Below are positions 26,001 to 28,482 of a DNA stretch of 28,482 bases, in pieces. The stretch spans positions 1-28,482 of the forward strand of contig CAAFYX010000068.1 of the NCBI GenBank assembly GCA_900767375.1, read 5' to 3'. Below the pieces are notes generated by a model. That model had not been told where the DNA came from. It worked only from the letters and a program-made list of their open reading frames with translations, and searched no databases. A program made the translations under genes and the position numbers. Source of the stretch: Rikenellaceae bacterium (lineage in GTDB: Bacteria; Bacteroidota; Bacteroidia; Bacteroidales; UBA932). The first letter of the stretch is position 1, and the number at the start of each line of letters is the position of its first letter.

Positions 26001-26005
26001 TCCAT
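17072..26005 (-). CDS. Three-module NRPS with terminal thioester reductase (A-T-C-A-T-C-A-T-R)
   Basis: A 2977-aa multimodular peptide synthetase. A1 (about 1-460) is followed by T1 (Ser506 in LGGDS), C1 (about 555-975, HHIVFDG at 677-683), A2 (about 985-1470), T2 (Ser1513 in AGLTS), C2 (about 1560-1985, HHIISDG at 1685-1691), A3 (about 1995-2485), T3 (Ser2534 in MGGTS) and a reductase domain (about 2612-2977) with the NAD(P)H loop TGAVGFLG, STVSV, and catalytic YGISK (Tyr2777, Lys2781). No epimerisation, methylation or thioesterase domain is seen. The product should be a three-unit chain released as an aldehyde or, after a second reduction, an alcohol. A2 and A3 keep the amino-group-binding Asp (1179 and 2195); A1 does not. 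Hand-aligned specificity residues are D-A-F-T-N-A-L-I-L for A2 and D-M-F-A-V-G-G-A-T for A3, matching no code I recognise. The ATG at 26005 starts MDYISLFKQS, where an A domain should begin. Confidence 0.96.
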   Translation of the reverse strand: MDYISLFKQSAGKWPERTALVDRNGERCANYSELDRLSGLVAGKLRTTGFEKGDFILVNMGRCIEYVASYLGVLKAGCVVVPVVPDYPDDRVAFIRSDCGSRLTITQDFFSDIEDYEPFESPAEGAAPALLAYTSGSTGNPKGILFSTADLARGAVRHAVVLDDVDPVIYGGAAQFSFLLHIIEYLTVLSIGGTTHILEDDVRKSSVRLASYYRDHGITAGIITPQMLRLFRNTDPDLQRVITCGERLSRVAPDGYSLLNGYGMSETVAFVTTFQVDRAYDNTPVGRSMEGVVVSVLDDAGNPVPDGTEGEICVCGEFDTVYFKDPERTERVLQRRPDGLTLVRTGDIGYVNADGDIVYSNRKDWMVKVNGQRVETLEIESRLMDMPQIDNAAVKAFEDADSQNYLVAFYVEKEPVDEAVLRSALSKALPEYMIPRFFVRMDELPRNVNGKLDRKALTPPAADRYKAAYRAPADALEKALCDAFEKVLRCGIIGTEDDFFALGGDSIKVLRLLEGFESFGLTPDMVFKARTPKAIAALCEAGVSEKISHSAEVPEFCPLSDSQLGVYFDCSSDPDSVKYNIPVLCKLPSRTDPERFIDAVRTVVGCHKALNVTVSEQGGVPGMHYCDRPVEISEIETDDIDAASRELVKPFDLAQGLLYRFFLLHSPKGCAFFFDIHHIVFDGSSVTAFLEQIASVYDGGECPEEALDMFDVASYEQVIRDTDAYREAQEFFKGRFDGMECDSTPVPDRITDEDATGAGHVDLLSDGIDTEAVAHFTRTHGITENTLFLGAFAYALAKLNGAVESYFCTVNNGRHDHRLAGSVGMFVRTLPMYFQMDESLPVADFLSEVQDVLFSTMSHDCMSFGELAEKYGTGMSMSFVYQAEMFAGPQMAGGKMDVTMLETQDIQSDMHFMLYRTGKGYTLNVGYRKKLYTEGFAARFAAMYLNVVHEMMSAGTLAEIGLADKAACDAIKEFNKTEVPYETGATVVELFRRQAVQSPDSVCLVYEGRKFTYAEVDRITDSLAGYLVSSGMKRGSVVGILIPRCEYMVLASMGVLKAGCAYLPLDPSYPEDRLNLMVSDSGACMLITTPELSGIISDSFSGERMMVDAIPALPESAAALPGPDPEDRFVILYTSGSTGTPKGVIFNHSNTMVTAAWERRFYSLGPGANVTAYASFGFDANVFDTYATITSGATLHIISDDIRLDLPALRRYFNENGITHATMTTQVGRQFAQMGGLETLRFLNVAGEKLTPLDPPQGFSLFNLYGPTEGSILASGFLVDRLYRDIPIGKAVDNVKIYVVDPKGRLLPPGAAGELLIAGAHVTAGYLNRPEKTAEAYGTNTFCDDPGYEKVYHTGDIVRYMEDGNLQFIGRRDAQVKVRGFRVELTEVEEIVRRFEGIKDATVAAFDDPSGGKFIAAYIVSDSEVDVEALNAFIRSEKPPYMVPAVTMQIDSIPLNQNQKVNKKALPQPQRKVEDIVPPENDVQRKICGIASEVLGHDSFGIDTNLFEAGLTSIGVLRLNVMLGTEFDVSVKLEDIKANDTVRKLESLLMAPARSTTYELQADYPLTQTQMGIFVECSSAQDSVTYNIPVMFRLGPGVQPERLVSAVKAAINAHPYAKTTLFADAEGNIRARRNDDAPVTVSVEKLEHIPDGEELVRPFKLLDSPLYRAAVLLTPEGNCLFLDFHHIISDGTSEAILLSDIDRAYAGEELKPETFSGFEAALEEEQVRASERFAEAKDYYNRVFSGCETECLPPKSPETGVSGGQADAGRLNVRLAVPAASVRGFCERNHLTMNAFFSSVFGFTLSRFGNRDETVFTTVYNGRSDSRLAASFTMLVKTLPVLVRMDNGVKVVDFIKATQNQLMDSMSNDIYSFAEVSRECGIKSDIIFVYQGDNFNFDSLCGEKAEFRSLLPPVAKAPFTLNMNVADGVFGIEAEYRKDIFGAAFVKAFLDAMEQAVSGFIEKDMLKDVSLMSSAALQRLDAINDTARDYEAVSVNRLFERHAAACPSRTAVICDGRALSYDELNRKANRLAYALMECGVGRDSVVGMILDRTVLLPVAEIGIFKSGGAFLGLLPDYPDDRISYCLSDASSPAVVTTADILKARPQLFGPDKPYRTLVLEDVLKEGCEANPDLDIPTDSLAYCIYTSGSTGKPKGVMIEHRNLACLAQPADFTYSLYHGENGGKVSLALSSISFDMSVFDNMLHLLNGKTVCIASDREIHNPAALAACIVDAHVDMMATTPSVLSNYISIPEFRKALEGITTLVSGAEAFPGSLFDELRKIAPGMHIINGYGPSECTATCCAKELSSASGITIGGPAANTAFYVMDKAGNVLPPFACGELVICGDLVGRGYVNLPEKTAAAFFSLYGRPAYHSGDTVRLNGDGEVEFFGRMDSQVKLRGFRVELDEIERSIVAFEGVKQAKVVVRNNGSEDYLAGYFTADAQVDLPSLTSFLKSRLTYYMVPDVMLQIDSIPLTPSGKVNVKALPEIKRESRKSSGRKAPKKSLEEQICELFKSVLSLDDFYADDNFFEMGGTSLSASKAIMQLMSKGIKVEYQDIFDHPTPEDLAQYVEAQAKPEPVAEPTVETAVGGDPEINELLKHNTLEFAHLVKREPVGDVLLTGAVGFLGIHILKELLDRGEGRVICLVRKGDMPSCEVRLQNMLMYYFDNTFEEAFDGRITVIDADITDDNIAERLAGVRFDTLINCAAIVKHYSSDDIIEKVNVHGVENLIGVAKAAGARMIQISTVSVPGVHTKETYLKQVRMHENELFVIDSMDNKYGISKYHAELKMLEAIRGGMRGKIIRVGNLMGRHSDGEFQINFNTNAFMSALRGFTTIGKCPISHSTDPMSFSPIDMTARAIVLLAGTNDIFTAFNADSRFGFDEMQLIEASNRCGLSIVPVQDEEYYADYYRMLGDAKVNSKLQGLVTNDRPDLHMVNTDNLFTANVLYRLGFSWPLVDSSYLERAIESLLTLDYFDADE

Positions 26006-26027
26006 AGTTATTAGTTTTCTGCAGGAA

Positions 26028-26035
26028 CAAATATA
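26028..26035 (-). promoter_or_regulatory. -7 box of the NRPS operon promoter
   Basis: The minus strand reads TATATTTG, an exact TAnnTTTG match, 22 nt before the NRPS ATG. It sits directly after the T-tract of the upstream gene's terminator, and the same 13-nt string TTTATTATATTTG also precedes the lipoprotein gene. No TTG lies at the usual 19-21 nt spacing. Confidence 0.6.
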
Positions 26036-26036
26036 A

Positions 26037-26070
26037 TAAAAAAAAAGAGGTTGGCTCATGAGCCAACCTC
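26037..26070 (-). terminator. Intrinsic terminator of the lipoprotein gene
   Basis: A 24-nt perfect palindrome (26047-26070, core GGTTGGCTCATGAGCCAACC) is followed on the minus strand by nine T (26046-26038). It starts 24 nt past the lipoprotein stop and separates that gene from the NRPS operon. Confidence 0.9.
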
Positions 26071-26094
26071 CTTTAATATACTATATCCGAAAAA

Positions 26095-26916
26095 TTACTG
26101 GAGGAGAGCAGCGCGTGCTGCAGCGATGTCATCCTTGAGATCGAGGAGCTGGCTCTTGAACTGGTCAACTGAGATAGCGTTGATCACGTAAAGAGGAAGG
26201 AGGACAGTGTTGAGGGACTCCATCTCAGGATAGAACTCCTGAAGTGACATGATACCCTCGTGGATGCAGATGAAATCGAATGTAAGGTCGGTAACGGCCT
26301 GGTCATCGAACATAGGCATGAACTTGTCGATGTTCTGGGTGAGAACATAAAGCTGCTCGACGAGACCGGCAGCGACTGCCTCCCAGACGAAGTTTGCGCG
26401 GCAAGCGTCATACTCAGCGGCAACAAAAGCGTTGACTGCTGCCTTGACGGCCTCTGCGTCATTTACGTCTACATCAGTGAAAGCCTTGAGAGCAGGATCG
26501 TTGACATCAACGACGAGCTTTGAGATAGCAGCGTCATATTCATCAAGAGGCATCTCATAAAGGTCAGCGACGGTCTTGTCAACACCGAGCATGGTAAGGA
26601 TGCGGTACTTCTGAGCGAGGGTCACGAGATTGTCAGCTGCGTTAGCGGCAAGGAGATAATCAGGCTTGACCATCTTCTCCTCATCGGAGAGAGAGAATGC
26701 ACCGTTGTCAGACTTCTTGATGAACGCTGTGTTCTTCATTTCCTTTGAATCCTCAAGGAGTTTCTGAAGGTTGAGCTTGAGCTCTTCAGTTACATAAGTT
26801 TCCTTTACTGAAACCTCCTTGTTGTCAGCATCGGCCTCAGCCTGCTTGTTCTGGTTCTTGCATGAAGGAAGGGCAAGAACTGCAAGAGCAAAGAATAAAA
26901 CTGCTACTTTTTTCAT
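26095..26916 (-). CDS. Lipoprotein of unknown function
   Basis: A 273-aa protein with a classical lipoprotein signal: MKK, a hydrophobic core, and the lipobox ALPSC with Cys at residue 19. The mature part is acidic, almost free of aromatic or enzymatic signatures, and looks largely alpha-helical, beginning with a charged stretch (AEADADNKEVSVKE). I do not recognise a family. The ATG at 26916 starts exactly at the signal peptide; the in-frame extension upstream overlaps the promoter. It has its own -7 box and its own strong terminator, so it appears to be a single-gene transcript, possibly highly expressed. A surface or periplasmic location is inferred. Confidence 0.75.
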   Translation of the reverse strand: MKKVAVLFFALAVLALPSCKNQNKQAEADADNKEVSVKETYVTEELKLNLQKLLEDSKEMKNTAFIKKSDNGAFSLSDEEKMVKPDYLLAANAADNLVTLAQKYRILTMLGVDKTVADLYEMPLDEYDAAISKLVVDVNDPALKAFTDVDVNDAEAVKAAVNAFVAAEYDACRANFVWEAVAAGLVEQLYVLTQNIDKFMPMFDDQAVTDLTFDFICIHEGIMSLQEFYPEMESLNTVLLPLYVINAISVDQFKSQLLDLKDDIAAARAALLQ

Positions 26917-26949
26917 ATTTGATTGATTAATAATTATCCAATATTGCAG

Positions 26950-26957
26950 CAAATATA
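26950..26957 (-). promoter_or_regulatory. -7 box of the lipoprotein gene promoter
   Basis: TATATTTG on the minus strand matches TAnnTTTG, 33 nt before the ATG at 26916. It lies within the 54-nt gap after the ABC transporter gene. A -33 TTG is not evident at standard spacing. Confidence 0.55.
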
Positions 26958-26970
26958 ATAAATAATTCAA

Positions 26971-28482
26971 TTAATTCCTTTCTTTTCTAACAAATCTGCC
27001 GGGGAAATCAGTATACAGGCAAGCGCCGACCAGCAGGCACATCAGAAGAAGGACTGCCATATTGAACCAAAGTGTCGGGATTTCACTGTTTCCTAACAGC
27101 TTCACACCGCTGTAGAAAGGCGCGCGGCCGTTATGGGTGCGGGGATTCAGGAACACATAGCCGCTGCGCGGAACCACATGCGGGCCGCGCACAACGGCCA
27201 GATGCTTGGTATCGCGGTTAAGGACAAGGTTCTCGAGCTGGAGGTTGTAGTGGTCGCGCTTCAGGTTGACCAGCTCCTCCTTTCCGTTCTCCCTGATGAA
27301 GTTGCTGACCTGGCGGTCCATCCGGAGGGTTGTTTCATTGCCCCTGTCGGAAAGTATGCTGTAGGCTTCGTCCAGATAGCCCTTCACGGAATCGTATGAC
27401 CAGTCCCCGGAATAATCGCCCATACCGCAGATTTCCGCAAGATACGGAAGCTCGGAACGGAGGATCTCCAGATGCTCCGGCTTCTCCTCCTTGTCAGGTC
27501 TGCTGATCTCATCCTGTCTCTGCTCGAGCTGTGACTGGAGCTCATAGAGGAAGGCCTCCCTGTAGAACATGCAGGTGTACTTGTCACGGTCCTGCTCGAA
27601 GAACTGCTTCTCATACTCGTTCATGGAGAAGCTTGACACAGCCATCGCTTCATAAGCCCAGCGGGAAGGGATGATGTCGCCGATGACAGGGACATTGCCC
27701 GTCTCGCTCTTCGAATTCAAGTCATCGAACTTCACCACAAGGCCGCAAAGGAGGATCTGCGGGATGAGAAGGATAGGTATGGAAATGTAGATGGCCACCA
27801 CGGAGTTCAGGCACTGCGACAGCAGGAGGCCTATGAGCGAGGACAGGAAGGCTGACACGAAAAGTATCATCCACCATATCCAGAACAGGCCGTGTATGCC
27901 CATGATGAGGTTTCCGACAACTATGAAAAGGAAGGTCTGCACCAGACAGACAGCAGCCATATAGATAATCTTGGAGGAAATGTAGCTGCCATACGAAAGA
28001 TGGAGGAACTTCTCCCTCTTCAGCAGGGCCCTGTCCTTGATGATCTCCTCGGCGCTTCCGGACATTCCCAGGAAGATGGCCACAATGATGGCCATGAAGA
28101 AATATGAGACGAGGTTCTTGTTCTCCATAATGGAATACACCCCGCTCTCGGGAGTGAATCTTGTGAGTACTGCGCAGATGGCTGCCAGCAGCGGAGCCTC
28201 GAGAAGGGTCACAAGCACGTACTGAAGGTTGGTTATCTTCGTGCTGACATTTCTGCGCAGGAAGATCAGGAACTGCTTGAAGACGTTAGGCCGCTTCTGG
28301 TCGGTCTCCGGGACTGCGGAGGTCTCAGGCGCTGACATCGCCGGTCTCCTGTCCAGGTAAAGCTCATGCCATGCCTGAGGAGAAACCTTGCGTTTTTCAG
28401 TCAGCTGTCCGGCAGGGTCCAGGGATTTCTCGTCTATGATATTGAGGACGATTTCAGGATTCACGTTGCCGCAGGTAGGGCA
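26971..28482 (-). CDS. ABC transporter permease part of an ATPase/permease fusion, 5' truncated by the window
   Basis: The visible 503 codons are the C-terminal part of a larger protein; the frame is open to the right edge and begins CPTCGNVNPE. After a soluble linker of about 80 residues comes an ABC-2/ABCG-like membrane domain with about five transmembrane helices. A large charged extramembrane segment (roughly EYEKQFFEQDRDKYTC through LVNLKRDHYN) precedes a final helix near the C-terminus (WFNMAVLLLMCLLVGACLY). In Bacteroidales such proteins usually carry the ATPase domain N-terminally. Substrate is unknown. Its stop is 54 nt before the lipoprotein start. It could export the NRPS product, but only proximity suggests that. 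Confidence 0.8.
   Translation of the reverse strand, partial: CPTCGNVNPEIVLNIIDEKSLDPAGQLTEKRKVSPQAWHELYLDRRPAMSAPETSAVPETDQKRPNVFKQFLIFLRRNVSTKITNLQYVLVTLLEAPLLAAICAVLTRFTPESGVYSIMENKNLVSYFFMAIIVAIFLGMSGSAEEIIKDRALLKREKFLHLSYGSYISSKIIYMAAVCLVQTFLFIVVGNLIMGIHGLFWIWWMILFVSAFLSSLIGLLLSQCLNSVVAIYISIPILLIPQILLCGLVVKFDDLNSKSETGNVPVIGDIIPSRWAYEAMAVSSFSMNEYEKQFFEQDRDKYTCMFYREAFLYELQSQLEQRQDEISRPDKEEKPEHLEILRSELPYLAEICGMGDYSGDWSYDSVKGYLDEAYSILSDRGNETTLRMDRQVSNFIRENGKEELVNLKRDHYNLQLENLVLNRDTKHLAVVRGPHVVPRSGYVFLNPRTHNGRAPFYSGVKLLGNSEIPTLWFNMAVLLLMCLLVGACLYTDFPGRFVRKERN

Noticed and set aside
14140..26005. Recent horizontal acquisition of the NRPS operon
   Set aside because: Codon and base use look like the neighbouring housekeeping genes, and no integrase, transposase or tRNA attachment site was found at either border. 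Older transfer cannot be excluded.
1..28482. CRISPR arrays, tRNA or rRNA genes, riboswitches and phage genes
   Set aside because: I looked for regular spaced repeats, cloverleaf-like ends and typical leaders in the few non-coding gaps and saw none; nearly all the window is coding.

Overview
The window looks like a chromosomal segment of a Bacteroidales bacterium, probably a gut or rumen commensal with a fairly GC-rich genome. The evidence is the promoter grammar (TTG ... TAnnTTTG boxes, few Shine-Dalgarno sites), lipoprotein signals, the small membrane protein placed just before mutL, and a large ABC ATPase/permease protein of the kind seen in that order. I cannot name genus or species.

Layout, left to right. 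(1) Positions 1-243: start of a gene leaving the left edge, its promoter, and a hairpin. (2) Positions 244-6168, minus strand: a tightly packed housekeeping run, in transcription order a small membrane protein, mutL, a rhomboid protease, a membrane-anchored EEP-family phosphatase/nuclease, threonylcarbamoyl-AMP synthase, rsmE and a metallophosphoesterase. A 124-bp palindromic element is inserted in frame in rsmE. (3) Positions 6240-11211, plus strand: guaB, a glutaminase-less guaA, ispF and transketolase, closed by a clear intrinsic terminator. (4) Positions 11331-14145, plus strand: a redox pair, a NapH/NapG-like fused membrane polyferredoxin and an aldo/keto reductase with a ferredoxin tail. 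(5) Positions 14140-26005, minus strand: the standout locus. A three-module NRPS ending in a thioester reductase (A-T-C-A-T-C-A-T-R, 2977 aa) is followed with overlapping or nearly touching genes by a membrane sensor fused to a SpoIIE-type PP2C phosphatase and an RsbW-like kinase domain, a STAS anti-anti-sigma protein, and an Sfp-type phosphopantetheinyl transferase. (6) Positions 26095-28482, minus strand: a lipoprotein of unknown function and the C-terminal part of an ABC transporter that runs off the right edge.

The most interesting system is region 5. It joins a peptide-aldehyde-type NRPS, its activating PPTase and a complete partner-switching signalling cassette in one apparent transcription unit. 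The first adenylation domain lacks the Asp that normally holds the alpha-amino group, so the product may start with a carboxylic acid that is not an alpha-amino acid; the reductase should release an aldehyde or alcohol. No sigma factor or dedicated tailoring enzyme is seen in the window, so the output of the switch and the final product are open questions. No tRNA, rRNA, CRISPR array, transposase, integrase or phage gene was recognised.
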